A stretch of DNA of 33,443 nt. It comes from Pseudobutyrivibrio ruminis. GTDB taxonomy: Bacteria > Bacillota > Clostridia > Lachnospirales > Lachnospiraceae. Within the stretch, counting starts at the first letter, position 1. Every line of letters starts with the position of its first letter. Below the pieces are notes generated by a model. It had not been told where the DNA came from, ran no database searches, and saw nothing but the letters and a program-made list of their open reading frames with translations. The translations under genes and the position numbers were made by a program. The stretch covers positions 1 to 33,443 of the forward strand of contig SVES01000035.1 in assembly GCA_015057305.1 (NCBI GenBank), read 5' to 3'. Below are positions 1-8,306 of this stretch, one piece after another.

Positions 1-26
1 CCACTACATGTTGTGGCCAAACCTTC

Positions 27-180
27 TTATTCGCCCTCTGAACCACAATACGTCATCAGAATTGCTGCCTCAACGTGGCTTGAGAGGACTGAACGAATGT
101 CTTTCGAACCGTCAGTAAGTGGAAACATATCCACGACATCTTTAGCACTATCGGTAGGTGGGAACATATCGACATATATA
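27..180 (-). pseudogene. rumA/rlmD-like 3' end with duplicated recombinase attachment scar (site A)
   Basis: Seen: an open minus-strand frame reads VDMFPPTDSAKDV, then VDMFPLTDGSKDI, then a tail containing SSHVEAAILMTYCGSEGE and a TAA stop at 27-29. The two 13-codon units are imperfect tandem copies. Family knowledge: the C-terminus of the 23S rRNA uracil-5-methyltransferase RlmD/RumA normally carries a VD(M/L)FP-x-T-x-HVE-x-V-x-LM motif, and the 3' end of this gene is a known target of serine-recombinase integrative elements. Inference: this is the junction between an inserted element and the rumA 3' end, with the VDMFP motif repeated by one or more integration or excision events. The body of rumA is not in the window. 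Related scars lie at 20735-20842 and 26047-26216. The first 16 bases of the window form an imperfect palindrome just beyond the stop. Confidence 0.6.
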
Positions 181-224
181 ATTATAACGCCAACTACTAG
201 ATTTGTAATTGGCGTTATAATTAT
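178..224 (-). terminator. Long hairpin at the end of the ars operon
   Basis: A perfect 16-bp inverted repeat (178-193 with 209-224, core ATAACGCCAA / TTGGCGTTAT) with a 15-base loop reaches the arsC stop codon at 224-226. It sits between the operon and scar A, so it probably ends ars transcription. There is no long U tract after the stem, only an AT-rich stretch, so termination is likely but not certain. It could instead belong to the element end. Confidence 0.5.
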
Positions 225-625
225 TATGACTTTAGTTTTGCTTTTAACTCTTTTATTTTTGTTTCTATTGTTGATATTACTTTTTTAAATTCCTCATCAC
301 TCTTACCTGTAGGATCATCCAACCCCCAATCTTCCCTGTGTTTACATGGAAGGTAAGGGCATTCCACATTACACCCCATTGTAATAACAATATCTACTGG
401 AGGTATTTCATCAAGCAACTTTGAATGTTGAGTTTTCTCCATATCTATATCATAAAGCTCTTTCATTAGGCGCACAGCATCCTGGTTAATTTGAGGTTTT
501 GTTTCTGTACTAGCAGAGTAGCTTTCAAATATATCTCCTGCAAAGTGCTTACCAAGTGCCTCGGCTATTTGGCTTCGACATGAATTATGAACACATATAA
601 ATGCGACCTTTAGTTTATTACTCAT
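224..625 (-). CDS. arsC: Arsenate reductase, thioredoxin-coupled ArsC type
   Basis: The 133-residue cytoplasmic enzyme reduces arsenate to arsenite so that the Acr3 pump can export it. It has the low-molecular-weight phosphatase fold: the N-terminal P-loop CVHNSCRSQIAEA (about residues 11-23) gives the nucleophile Cys and the CX5R anion-binding loop. A cysteine-rich region MGCNVECPYLPC near residues 83-94 and a DDPTGKSDEEF segment match the thioredoxin-linked (Gram-positive) class, which passes electrons through a cysteine relay, rather than the glutaredoxin-linked class. Length is normal for the family. It is the last gene of the ars operon, 17 bases after acr3, and is followed by a strong hairpin. 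Residue Asp in the WGLDDP segment is the expected acid. Confident call. Confidence 0.93.
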   Translation of the reverse strand: MSNKLKVAFICVHNSCRSQIAEALGKHFAGDIFESYSASTETKPQINQDAVRLMKELYDIDMEKTQHSKLLDEIPPVDIVITMGCNVECPYLPCKHREDWGLDDPTGKSDEEFKKVISTIETKIKELKAKLKS

Positions 626-642
626 TAAGCATTACCTCCTTT

Positions 643-1695
643 CTAGCTTTTTTCTGGAAACCAGTGCCTTGTATTATTCGCTATCTTTACTAATATCAAC
701 ATAACAGGCACTTCTGTTAGAACCCCTACAATGGTAGCAAGTGCAGCTGGGCTTTGTGTTCCAAACAATGCAATCGCAACGGCAACTGCCAGTTCAAAAA
801 AGTTAGAGGCACCAATCATACCAGCAGGCGCTGCTATCTCATGAGGTAGTTTTATAACCTTGCTTGCTAGATATGCAATGAAAAAGATTAGGAAAGTCTG
901 AATAATTAATGGTATAGCAATTAAAACAATATGAAGTGGATTATTCAGAATTACATCGCCCTGGAATGAAAAGATTATTATTAATGTTAGCAATAGACCT
1001 ATGGTAGTGATATTCCCAAACTTCGGTATAAAACTCTTTTCAAAGTAATCGAGTCCTCGCTTTTTTGTGATGTAATTACGGGTAATTATACCACCAGTCA
1101 GCGGGATAACAACAAACAATACTACAGATAAAACAAGAGTGTCCCAGGGTATGGTTACACCGCCCACACCTAGAAGAAACGCAACTATGGGCGTGAAAGC
1201 TATGAGAATTATAAGATCATTTGTTGCCACTTGCACGACGGTATAAGCCGCGTTGCCTTTGGTCAAATAACTCCATACAAATACCATCGCTGTACACGGT
1301 GCAGCTCCAAGAAGTATTGCTCCCGCAAGATAGTCTTGTGCCAATTCTGCCGGAATTAGAGATTTAAAAATTACAAAGAAAAACAGCCATGCAATGCCGA
1401 ACATAGTAAATGGCTTTATCAACCAGTTGGTTATCCATGTAACAAAAAGTCCCTTGGGATTTTTGCCTACATTTCTTATGCTTTGAAAATCTACTTTTAA
1501 CATCATTGGATATATCATAAGCCAGATTAAAATAGCCATAGGTATTGAAACATTTGCATATTCAAAACGCCCTAAAAACGCTGGGATTCCGGGTAAAAAC
1601 TTTCCAATCAATACCCCTGCAAACATACATAAAATAACCCATACGGTTAAGTACTTTTCAAAAAATCCAATTCCACTATTTTGTTCCTTACTCAT
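643..1695 (-). CDS. acr3: Arsenite efflux transporter, ACR3 family
   Basis: The 350-residue integral membrane protein is predicted to export arsenite, probably as a proton antiporter. About ten hydrophobic segments are visible from residue 14 to 340. The conserved GAAPCTAMVFVWS stretch (around residues 130-142) contains the Cys that is essential in characterised Acr3 proteins. The N-terminal KYLTVWVILCMFAGVLIGK is typical of the family. It lies between the DUF2703 gene and arsC in one minus-strand operon with tight spacing (6 bases after the upstream gene). ArsA upstream could supply ATP-dependent energy to the pump, although ArsA is best known with ArsB; Acr3 with ArsA/ArsD is a common clostridial arrangement. 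Length is normal and no damage is seen. Confidence 0.93.
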   Translation of the reverse strand: MSKEQNSGIGFFEKYLTVWVILCMFAGVLIGKFLPGIPAFLGRFEYANVSIPMAILIWLMIYPMMLKVDFQSIRNVGKNPKGLFVTWITNWLIKPFTMFGIAWLFFFVIFKSLIPAELAQDYLAGAILLGAAPCTAMVFVWSYLTKGNAAYTVVQVATNDLIILIAFTPIVAFLLGVGGVTIPWDTLVLSVVLFVVIPLTGGIITRNYITKKRGLDYFEKSFIPKFGNITTIGLLLTLIIIFSFQGDVILNNPLHIVLIAIPLIIQTFLIFFIAYLASKVIKLPHEIAAPAGMIGASNFFELAVAVAIALFGTQSPAALATIVGVLTEVPVMLILVKIANNTRHWFPEKS

Positions 1696-1701
1696 GTTAA
1701 A

Positions 1702-2235
1702 TCAATCCTCCTTTCTTTCCAAGCTATCAAAAAATGTAATTAAGTTTTGTGGGATTTCATATTTCTCATTTGATAAAGGGATTGAACCATGGCCACTATA
1801 AACTTCTTTCAAAATTGCGTTGATAATCATGGATTTTGGAGGTTCCGTATACTCTATACCATCCTGCACCCAAACCCTGCAATCCACAGAGTCACCACAC
1901 AGATCCCCACATTCCTTACAGGAAGATTCCTTAACCTCAAGAGCAATATCCCTGGCATTTACACGAATTGTTGGAGAACTTAAAAAATGGTTTTTAATGG
2001 CTAACTCCCTCGAATTTATATTAATCTTATTAACTACTATCTCAAATCCTGCCTCACTTAATACTGTAGATACTTCATTGACTGCATCATAGAGGTTAGT
2101 TTCAGTTCCTTGACACCTCTTACATACACTTAGGTCGAGATAAAGAAAATCAATTATAATCTGCCTTTTTTCCTGTTCTTGTCCGCAGCAACCACTGCCA
2201 CAAGAGCAACAGCCAGTATCACTTTTATTCATCAC
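1702..2235 (-). CDS. Cysteine-rich arsenic-operon protein, DUF2703 family
   Basis: The 177-residue protein resembles the DUF2703 family, which is common in arsenic operons of anaerobes; its biochemical role is not established. The N-terminus has a cysteine cluster, CCSCGSGCCGQ (about residues 9-19), followed by a thioredoxin-like beginning with a CKRCQGTE motif near residue 38 and a central CKECGDLCGDSVDC cluster. The paired cysteines suggest binding or redox handling of arsenite or another soft metal (inference). The gene overlaps the end of arsA by 11 bases and precedes acr3 by 6 bases, so it is translated as part of the operon. It may act as a metallochaperone-like partner alongside ArsD. 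Confidence 0.75.
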   Translation of the reverse strand: MMNKSDTGCCSCGSGCCGQEQEKRQIIIDFLYLDLSVCKRCQGTETNLYDAVNEVSTVLSEAGFEIVVNKININSRELAIKNHFLSSPTIRVNARDIALEVKESSCKECGDLCGDSVDCRVWVQDGIEYTEPPKSMIINAILKEVYSGHGSIPLSNEKYEIPQNLITFFDSLERKED

Positions 2236-3997
2236 TTTTACTACCTCCAGAGCAGTTCACTATACTTTCAATTGATGCATCCTGGAACCAAGGGATTCCA
2301 ACAAAGTTATCAGAACTTATTTCCTTAACTTTTTCTAGCCATTGCTTTTCAGCATCAACGCGAGCTATTAACATACTATTTTTAGTATTCGTTAAAGAAA
2401 GGCACTGATTAACCACCCACCATTTATTATTAATTCCCGCTCTGTTTAGGTCATCACTCAGTCTCTGAGCTTCAAATACTGGTGTTGCTTCAGGCAATGT
2501 TACAATTATAACCTCTGTCTGTTTCTCATCCCGAAGTCTTGGAAGTAATCTTTGAACAGATACCGGTGTTTCACCTTTGGTTCTCTGCACTTCTCTATGG
2601 TAGCTCTGTGTAGAGTCAAGCAAAAGAAGCGTATGACCCGTTGGTGCAGTATCAATAATTACAACTTCATTTTCAGCCTTGTCAACAATCTCAGCAAAAG
2701 CTCTAAATACTGCAATTTCCTGTGTGCATGGAGAGCGTAAATCCTCTTCAACATAAGCAATATCATCTTCGCTCATTGTTTCACGAGCCTTACTTAATAC
2801 CTCATTTTGATATCGCAATAATTCCTTCTTTTCATCAATTTTGCTTAGTTTTATATTTTCAGTATCTTCAACCACATATTTGAGATGATCAGCTGGATCT
2901 GTAGATGTTAAATGTACCTTAACACCCTTTCTAGCAAGAGCCACAGCAATGGTTGCAGCAATAGTTGTTTTTCCAACACCGCCCTTACCCATTGTAAATA
3001 TCACTTTTTTACCTGCCCTATAAATATCTTCAATCAGAACATCTAGATGTCTTAAATTTAAGGATTTGCTATAAATATTATTTTTTGCGTAATCGTCACT
3101 GTATAAAAATGTTCTTATATTATCAATACCTACAACGTTATAGGAACGAAGTGGTATAGTGAAAATTTTAAACTTTTTTAAACCCTGTGGCATATTTTCC
3201 AAAGCCTTTTGCTGCTTATCTAACATTTTAATCGAAACATCGTCAGTTGCTTCACTCAGTATACCATTGATAACTAAAACCTGATTGTTTATCCCTAGCT
3301 CACTAAGCTCATTGCTTGAACGTTCAGCTTCAATCAAAGGAGTTTCCTCCGGCCTTGATACCAATATCAAAGTTGTTTTATCTTTATCTGCAAGGTTTTC
3401 AACCGCATTCTTATACATATCCTTTTTATCTTGAAGTCCAGCGAGCTGACCTAAACATGACGCCCCATGTGTACTTTCACTGATAAAATTACTCCAGGCT
3501 GATGGTAATTGCAGCATACGAAGTGTGTGCCCTGTCGGAGCAGTATCAAAAATAATATAATCGTATTTATTCTCTGTGGATTTATCAGTGATGAAGTTCG
3601 AAAACTGGTCAAAAGCGGCAATTTCAACTGTACATGAACCTGAGAGTTGTTCCTCCATATTTACAATTACACTATCCGGCAACTTCCCCCTATATGGAGC
3701 AATAACCGATTCCCTATACTCTCTGGCAGCTTCCTCTGGGTTAAGATTCGCCACAACTAAACCCGGCACTCCATCAATCGGCACACCTTTGCCATCAAGC
3801 TCAGTATTAAAAACATCCTGCAAATTGGATGCAGGATCAGTGCTTATAAGGAGAACACTTTTTCCATTATCAGCTAAATTTACTGCCACAGCACAAGCGG
3901 TTGAGGTTTTACCTACACCACCCTTTCCTGTGAAAAACATATACTTAGTCAGATTTATCCCATCTAAACTAAATGGCTCATAATTATTCTTTAACAT
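2225..3997 (-). CDS. arsA: Arsenite-stimulated efflux ATPase ArsA
   Basis: The 590-residue protein has the duplicated ArsA architecture of two homologous ATPase halves, each with a deviant Walker A: GKGGVGKTS near residue 24 and GKGGVGKTT near residue 338. Each half also carries the DTAPTGHTLR/L signature. Cysteines expected for As(III) binding are seen in SGSCTVE, GASCLGQ and RSPCTQE contexts, one of them in the second half, as in the characterised enzyme. It is cytoplasmic and couples ATP hydrolysis to arsenite delivery to the membrane pump, receiving arsenite from ArsD. It begins one base after the arsD stop and overlaps the DUF2703 gene. Length equals the usual two-domain form, so no truncation is apparent. 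Confidence 0.95.
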   Translation of the reverse strand: MLKNNYEPFSLDGINLTKYMFFTGKGGVGKTSTACAVAVNLADNGKSVLLISTDPASNLQDVFNTELDGKGVPIDGVPGLVVANLNPEEAAREYRESVIAPYRGKLPDSVIVNMEEQLSGSCTVEIAAFDQFSNFITDKSTENKYDYIIFDTAPTGHTLRMLQLPSAWSNFISESTHGASCLGQLAGLQDKKDMYKNAVENLADKDKTTLILVSRPEETPLIEAERSSNELSELGINNQVLVINGILSEATDDVSIKMLDKQQKALENMPQGLKKFKIFTIPLRSYNVVGIDNIRTFLYSDDYAKNNIYSKSLNLRHLDVLIEDIYRAGKKVIFTMGKGGVGKTTIAATIAVALARKGVKVHLTSTDPADHLKYVVEDTENIKLSKIDEKKELLRYQNEVLSKARETMSEDDIAYVEEDLRSPCTQEIAVFRAFAEIVDKAENEVVIIDTAPTGHTLLLLDSTQSYHREVQRTKGETPVSVQRLLPRLRDEKQTEVIIVTLPEATPVFEAQRLSDDLNRAGINNKWWVVNQCLSLTNTKNSMLIARVDAEKQWLEKVKEISSDNFVGIPWFQDASIESIVNCSGGSKSDE

Positions 3998-3998
3998 C

Positions 3999-4358
3999 TT
4001 AACAGCACCCCTTTGGTCCGCAGCAGCCGCTCTTCTTTTGAGGTTTTGTGCTTATTTCCACCCCTAACCATTCTGAAAACTCTTCGTTTGTTGGGTAGCT
4101 TTTGGTTTTTACAATTTCACCATCTGCCAGTGTTACAGGAAGAATATCTGCTCCTTCCTTTTGTAGAATTTCACTTATAACTTTATTGGAGATAAAATCC
4201 TGAGGTTCACTTGACAAACCATACCTTTTTATAATAATCCCTTTTTCTTTAAGCGAATTAATAACAGTTGCTACTCTTAACAGCTCTGGGTCAATAGATG
4301 GTCCACAAACTCCTGTCGAGCAACACATTGCTGGGTCAAAAATCTCAATATTTTTCAT
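3999..4358 (-). CDS. arsD: Arsenite metallochaperone ArsD
   Basis: The 119-residue protein has the ArsD fold: N-terminal IEIFDPAMCCSTGVCG with the three conserved cysteines (Cys12, Cys13, Cys18 region) that bind As(III) and hand it to ArsA, and a C-terminal tail SGCCGPKGCC with two vicinal cysteine pairs. ArsD also acts as a weak inducer-responsive repressor in characterised systems. It is the second gene of the operon, 13 bases after arsR and directly before arsA, which fits its chaperone role. Length is normal. Confidence 0.93.
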   Translation of the reverse strand: MKNIEIFDPAMCCSTGVCGPSIDPELLRVATVINSLKEKGIIIKRYGLSSEPQDFISNKVISEILQKEGADILPVTLADGEIVKTKSYPTNEEFSEWLGVEISTKPQKKSGCCGPKGCC

Positions 4359-4371
4359 TACTAAATCCTCC

Positions 4372-4707
4372 TTAACAACATTGATTATCAGATTTTTTAT
4401 TTTTGCTCTTTTTACAAATACAATCTTCTTTATCGTTTGTTATGCATGTAAAGAAAGCTATAACCTCATCCGTTTTTTCCTTGTTTAATGTATATCTCAT
4501 CCAAGCCCCATCACGTACTGCATTTACAAGACCGCTTTCAGATAATATCTTCATATGATAACTAAGAGTGGATTGAGAAATACTGAATTCTTCTAATATA
4601 TCGCATGCGCACATTTCTCCACACGATAGCATATCTATAATCTTTAACCGTGTTTCATCTGACATAGCCTTAATTGCAGGAACATAATCTGCATATGAAT
4701 GTTTCAT
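4372..4707 (-). CDS. arsR: Arsenic-responsive repressor ArsR
   Basis: The 111-residue winged-helix repressor of the ArsR/SmtB family has the As(III) sensor motif CGEMCACDIL (residues about 29-38) in the first part and the recognition-helix sequence SISQSTLSYHMKIL after it. The C-terminal tail is unusually cysteine-rich (CITNDKEDCICKK and a final CC), which could add metal-binding capacity. It is the first gene of the operon. The start at 4707 follows a strong GGAGGT site at 4712-4721 and a well-formed promoter. It most likely represses the whole operon and is released by arsenite or antimonite. Confidence 0.93.
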   Translation of the reverse strand: MKHSYADYVPAIKAMSDETRLKIIDMLSCGEMCACDILEEFSISQSTLSYHMKILSESGLVNAVRDGAWMRYTLNKEKTDEVIAFFTCITNDKEDCICKKSKNKKSDNQCC

Positions 4708-4743
4708 AAAATTACCTCCTATATATTCATATGTATCAATGAC

Positions 4744-4799
4744 ATCGAATATTCTCGATATCTTATAACAAGAATATCAGGCATATCGATAGTTGTCAA
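4744..4799 (-). promoter_or_regulatory. ars operon promoter with probable ArsR operator
   Basis: On the minus strand a perfect -35 box TTGACA (4794-4799) is followed after 17 bases by TATTCT (4771-4776). Between the -10 box and arsR, a TCGA-ATATTC-TCGA partial dyad (about 4744-4762) is a candidate ArsR operator, and related ATCGATAT/GATATCGA words flank the -10. ArsR repressors usually bind dyads at or just after the promoter. The left end of the IS element lies only about 24 bases upstream of the -35 box. Confidence 0.75.
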
Positions 4800-4877
4800 T
4801 ATGGTTTTATAATAAGTTAACCGGATTAACCCCTTTATTTTGGACAATATCTAATTAATTCTTATTTTTTCTTATAA

Positions 4878-5831
4878 TTACACCCTCACCTCAATATTAG
4901 TTAGCTGTTCTCCAGAATAAAGGTGGTAAAATTCATTGGGAGTCATATATCTTAAACTTGAGTGTAATCTTCTGTTATTATAAAAATTTATAAAATCGTT
5001 TACTGTTTTATATGCCTCCGTATAGCTTTGAAATTCATTACTTTTAAAACATTCATCTTCAAGTATTCTGTGGAAAGATTCCACATGTGCATTTTTATTT
5101 GGAGTTTTTACTGGTATTCTTTCATGATGTAATTTAAATTCTTCACAGCATTCTTTAAATTTATAGCTTACAAATTGTGGACCATTATCGGTTCTTATAA
5201 CAGGTCTTGTAGCACCTTCTGCAAATAGCTCCCTTTTAATTAGGCTTTTACTTAATAATGCGGTAGCATCCTTGGCTTCACAATGAAAACCTATATGATA
5301 ATCTACAATGTTTCTATCGAAGATATCTATAATATTCAGCATATAGAAAAATTTATCTTCTCCTTCAATGTACCCATATTTGATATCCATTTCCCACAAT
5401 TGGTTTGAACCTGTTATAATTCTGTTAGCAGCAATGTTCCGCTTAACTTTAGGTTTTATAACCCTTTGATTCTTTAGGATATCCAGTTCTTTGCATAGCC
5501 TATATACTTTTTTATGATTTATAATAAGTCCATATTCGCGTTTTAGATAATGCATTATTTTCCTATAACCATAATTTATAGCATCACCTTCTATAGCTTG
5601 TAAAATATATTCCTTAATTTCATCATCACAGATTTTCTTACCTTTTTCAGTTAATGAATATCCCTTTGGTTTGCCGCCTAACGGCCTATATTTTTCTTTC
5701 CCATCTACACTTAAATTATAGTAATATGTAGATCTTGATAAACCAACTATTTTTAAAACAAAAACTGCATTATAACCTTGCTCTATATATTTTTTAGCTA
5801 CTGCTACTTTATCTTTAATTGAGGGTTCGCT
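4878..5831 (-). CDS. IS3-family transposase OrfB (made by -1 frameshift from OrfA)
   Basis: DDE transposase (rve integrase core) with an HTH_21-type front part. An ATG within the frame lies at 5555, but the frame stays open upstream to the slippery A7 run at about 5831-5837, giving SEPSIKDKVAVAKKYIEQ as the beginning, so the real product is probably an OrfAB fusion. Catalytic residues are visible as WEMDIKYG (first Asp), RTDNGPQF (second Asp) and HVESFHRILEDE (Glu). The C-terminus has the YNNRRLHSSLRYMTPNEF motif of the family. All catalytic residues are present, so it appears intact and possibly active. Confidence 0.85.
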   Translation of the reverse strand, partial: SEPSIKDKVAVAKKYIEQGYNAVFVLKIVGLSRSTYYYNLSVDGKEKYRPLGGKPKGYSLTEKGKKICDDEIKEYILQAIEGDAINYGYRKIMHYLKREYGLIINHKKVYRLCKELDILKNQRVIKPKVKRNIAANRIITGSNQLWEMDIKYGYIEGEDKFFYMLNIIDIFDRNIVDYHIGFHCEAKDATALLSKSLIKRELFAEGATRPVIRTDNGPQFVSYKFKECCEEFKLHHERIPVKTPNKNAHVESFHRILEDECFKSNEFQSYTEAYKTVNDFINFYNNRRLHSSLRYMTPNEFYHLYSGEQLTNIEVRV

Positions 5832-6133
5832 TTTTTTATTAAGTCTTTAAGAATTGCTATTTCTAAATCTTTTTCTCCTAATATCTTTTTTAAAGTATCA
5901 TTTTCTTTTGTTATTTCTGTTATTTCTTTTTCAAAGTTATTTTTTCCCTCAATTAAAGCCTTTCTACCTGGCTTCACCTTAATTTCATCTTTTTGTTTAG
6001 AATTTTTGATCCATGTAAATATAGTGGATTTTGAAATTCCATGTTTTCTTGAAACTAATGAAACATTTCCAACTTCCTTTACCTCGTTTATTATTGATTC
6101 TTTTAATTCTTTTGCATAACTTCTGCCTCTCAT
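5804..6133 (-). CDS. IS3-family transposase OrfA (helix-turn-helix)
   Basis: The 109-residue DNA-binding OrfA has an N-terminal HTH (RGRSYAKELKESII ... GISKSTIFTWIK) and a C-terminal leucine-rich coiled coil (EKEITEITKENDTLKKIL...). It begins after a GGAGGT site. Near its 3' end, TTA-ATA-AAA-AAA-GCG forms the A-AAA-AAA slippery heptamer used for -1 frameshifting into orfB. It is the upstream half of the transposase gene of copy 1. Confidence 0.85.
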   Translation of the reverse strand: MRGRSYAKELKESIINEVKEVGNVSLVSRKHGISKSTIFTWIKNSKQKDEIKVKPGRKALIEGKNNFEKEITEITKENDTLKKILGEKDLEIAILKDLIKKANPQLKIK

Positions 6134-6242
6134 AAGTTACCTCCAATCACTTTTTATATTATATATAATTTATAAGCAATTGTCCAAGTATGCTTAGGGG
6201 CTTAAGAGATTTAATACCATTTATAGTATTGCCAAAAATATT

Positions 6243-7042
6243 CTAGTATCCTGTAATAGTATAAACTGGATATTCATCTATCTTTTCAAAGCCCAATTTA
6301 TGTGCAACCCTTTGAGATGGCAAATTATCAGTTGTAGTCTCCCACAAAGGCAATAAACCTTTTTTAGTTCACTACATATTAATTTATAAGAAACGAATGT
6401 TCCGTATCCATTGTTTCTTTCCCCTTTATCAAAAGTATCAAGATCAATAAAATAATAATTATTATAAATAAATCCATTGTTTAAACATTGAGATATTATA
6501 TTCCCTTTTTTCTTTAATGTCATACCACAGACTTTCATTTTAGTTTTGTCATATTCAACATAACTTTCATACTTTTCAGGAATAATAGGAAAAGTATTTT
6601 CACAGATTTCTATATCTTTTGGAACCTTTAAATGTGAAGTAAATGCTATAAATTTCTCTTTATTCAAAACAAATGTATTTTCATAATACTTACCAAGTTG
6701 ATAATCATTTAAGGCCTCATTTAACATACTATCCCATTCAGTATTATTATCTGCATAAACCTCAAAGCGTTTCTCTCCGATTGTCTTCATCAAAGGAAGA
6801 ATTCTATTGTTAAAGACATCCTTGATAAAATCCTTATGTTTTAGTGATTGTTCCTTGCATGAAATATACGACCATCTGGAAATAGCCCAAACTAGAACAA
6901 TTTCAGGTTTATCATTATTGTCTACAAATACCTTTCCAGGAAAATTTCTATTTAAAACTGCAAGAGCTGGTATTTGATATTTATTTTCATTAAAAAAATT
7001 TTCTATGCCTTTAAATTCATTATGTCCTATTTCAACAAACAT
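6243..7042 (-). pseudogene. GNAT acetyltransferase, ZmaR-like, frameshifted near the 3' end
   Basis: The protein resembles the GNAT_acetyltran family that includes zwittermicin A resistance proteins. The frame is open from ATG at 7042 (GAGGG site upstream; an upstream TTG at 7051 is also open) to about 6368, where KCx-type sequence YGTFVSYKLICSELKK ends in a run of six A. The downstream GNAT part continues in the next frame as GLLPLWETTTDNLPSQRVAH and KLGFEKIDEYPVYTITGY, stopping at 6243. One A missing from an A7 run (now 6) explains it. The original frame instead stops at 6278 after an unrelated tail. A true mutation, slippage variation or an assembly error cannot be separated here. It stands between IS copy 1 and the peptide-resistance operon and has no partner gene. 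Confidence 0.8.
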
Positions 7043-7051
7043 ACCTTTCAA

Positions 7052-7375
7052 CCCTCATTTCCTTTTAGACTCACATTAAAATTACACCATGCAAACTATA
7101 AAATCACCCCAATATTTTTTGTTGCAAAACTATATGTTTTAGTAATGGCAGTCTTTAGCCATAATTCTACAAGTTCTTATATCAAATTAGAGCAATTCTC
7201 TATGTTCTCCTAATTCTTCTTCTATTATTCCTGTATTTCAAATAGCCTATTAAACCTTAGGTCTAAATTCTTTGATAGACATCAAAAAATGGTATATTGT
7301 AAAATTAACATTGTATTCTAAGGACTATAATACAGCAATCCTTGGGGTTAAAATTGTAGATATATCATTGCTACT
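7052..7375. other. Intergenic region without recognised gene
   Basis: About 320 AT-rich bases between the kinase stop and the acetyltransferase start. No convincing coding frame, RNA gene or hairpin was seen. It should hold the acetyltransferase promoter, but no box pair stands out. Confidence 0.4.
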
Positions 7376-8287
7376 TTAGCTGAAATGTTTTATCCTCCAT
7401 TTGATTGCTATGTTAATCTTGCCATCAGTTATACTAGCAGAAATGTCATGCCCCATTTGTTCAACTAATTCTCTAGTTATAGCTAAGCCTAGCCCAGTAC
7501 TCTTGTCGCTTCTTGTAGTATCTGCTGTAAAAAAACGGTCAAATATATGATTAATATTTTCTTCTTTCAAATTTGGAGCATCATTTGTAAAAGTAGTTAT
7601 AATATAATCTTTATATTCTTCTAGAGATATGGACACAAACTTATTTCCGTATTTTAAAGCATTTTCTATTAAATTTGAAAAAATCCTTCTTACTGCATTT
7701 TCATCAGCAATAATTAATAATGTATTCTCTTCAATATCAATGACAGGTTCCATATTTCTAGCTATAAAATCCATATAATATAATGCTATTGAATCATAGA
7801 TTATATTGCTTAACTTTATAGATTTTAAATCAAATTTGTACTCACCTGCTTCAAGTCTAGATAAATCATAAAAACTCGATATTAAAGTCTGTAAAGATTC
7901 CGCTCTTCTTCTAACTATATCCAAGTATCCCCTTCTCTCGTTATAGGTTAAATTGTCGTCGTCCATAAGTTGAATATATCCAAGTATAGATGTAAGGGGT
8001 GTGCGCAAATCATGGGACATGTTTGCAATAGCACGCCTAAGCTCTAACTCCATATTATTATGTTGAATTTCTGATTTTTGTTTTTCTTCTAAAGTTTTAT
8101 TTATCTCTATGGCTAGGTTTCTTAAATTTCTATTAGAAAACATCATCAATATTTTTGAATTGGTTTTAGTTTTGTTAATTTCATTTAGTTGACTAGCTAT
8201 ATTTTTAATCTCTTTACAGTGTAAAATATAAAGGGTGATAAATACGCCCAAAATTATAATAGTAAAAATCATAATTAATAATTGCAT
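7376..8287 (-). CDS. Sensor histidine kinase of the peptide-resistance operon
   Basis: The roughly 303-residue kinase has one N-terminal hydrophobic segment (QLLIMIFTIIILGVFITLYI) and essentially no extracellular domain. The dimerisation/phosphoacceptor box is ANMSHDLRTPLTSILGY, the N box NLIENALKYG, and the G boxes include TGLGLAITRELV. ATG at 8287 is preferred to an upstream GTG at 8296 because AGGGTGG lies just before it. It is last in the order regulator - ATPase - permease - kinase. Kinases lacking a sensor domain beside an ABC exporter usually detect peptides through the transporter. Likely role: phosphorylates the regulator encoded at 10064-10759. Comparable gene sets include the CprABC-CprRK type of Clostridioides and lantibiotic immunity loci; the exact substrate is unknown. 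Confidence 0.85.
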   Translation of the reverse strand: MQLLIMIFTIIILGVFITLYILHCKEIKNIASQLNEINKTKTNSKILMMFSNRNLRNLAIEINKTLEEKQKSEIQHNNMELELRRAIANMSHDLRTPLTSILGYIQLMDDDNLTYNERRGYLDIVRRRAESLQTLISSFYDLSRLEAGEYKFDLKSIKLSNIIYDSIALYYMDFIARNMEPVIDIEENTLLIIADENAVRRIFSNLIENALKYGNKFVSISLEEYKDYIITTFTNDAPNLKEENINHIFDRFFTADTTRSDKSTGLGLAITRELVEQMGHDISASITDGKINIAIKWRIKHFS

Positions 8288-8306
8288 AATTACCACCCTT
8301 TTTCCT

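Larger units (their letters stand above)
4823..6207 (-). mobile_element. IS3-family insertion sequence, copy 1
   Basis: About 1.39 kb with imperfect inverted ends: left GGATTAACCCCTTTATTTTG, right (reversed) TCTTAAGCCCCTAAGCATAC, each followed by a GGACAA word. It contains the orfA/orfB pair typical of IS3-family elements, joined by a slippery A7 run. Ends were placed by comparison with the second copy at 17918-19450, where a target duplication fixes the limits. No matching target duplication is seen here, so the element may have been moved or its flanks recombined. Confidence 0.75.

Noticed and set aside
13..288. Plus-strand open frame across scar A and the hairpin
   Set aside because: It is the complement of the rumA-like scar and the arsC end; it has no ribosome-binding site and its hydrophobic tail is antisense arsC.
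4816..6214. Target-site duplication for IS copy 1
   Set aside because: Bases flanking the two ends (left ...GTTAACC, right GATTTAA...) do not match over 3-6 positions, so no duplication is claimed.
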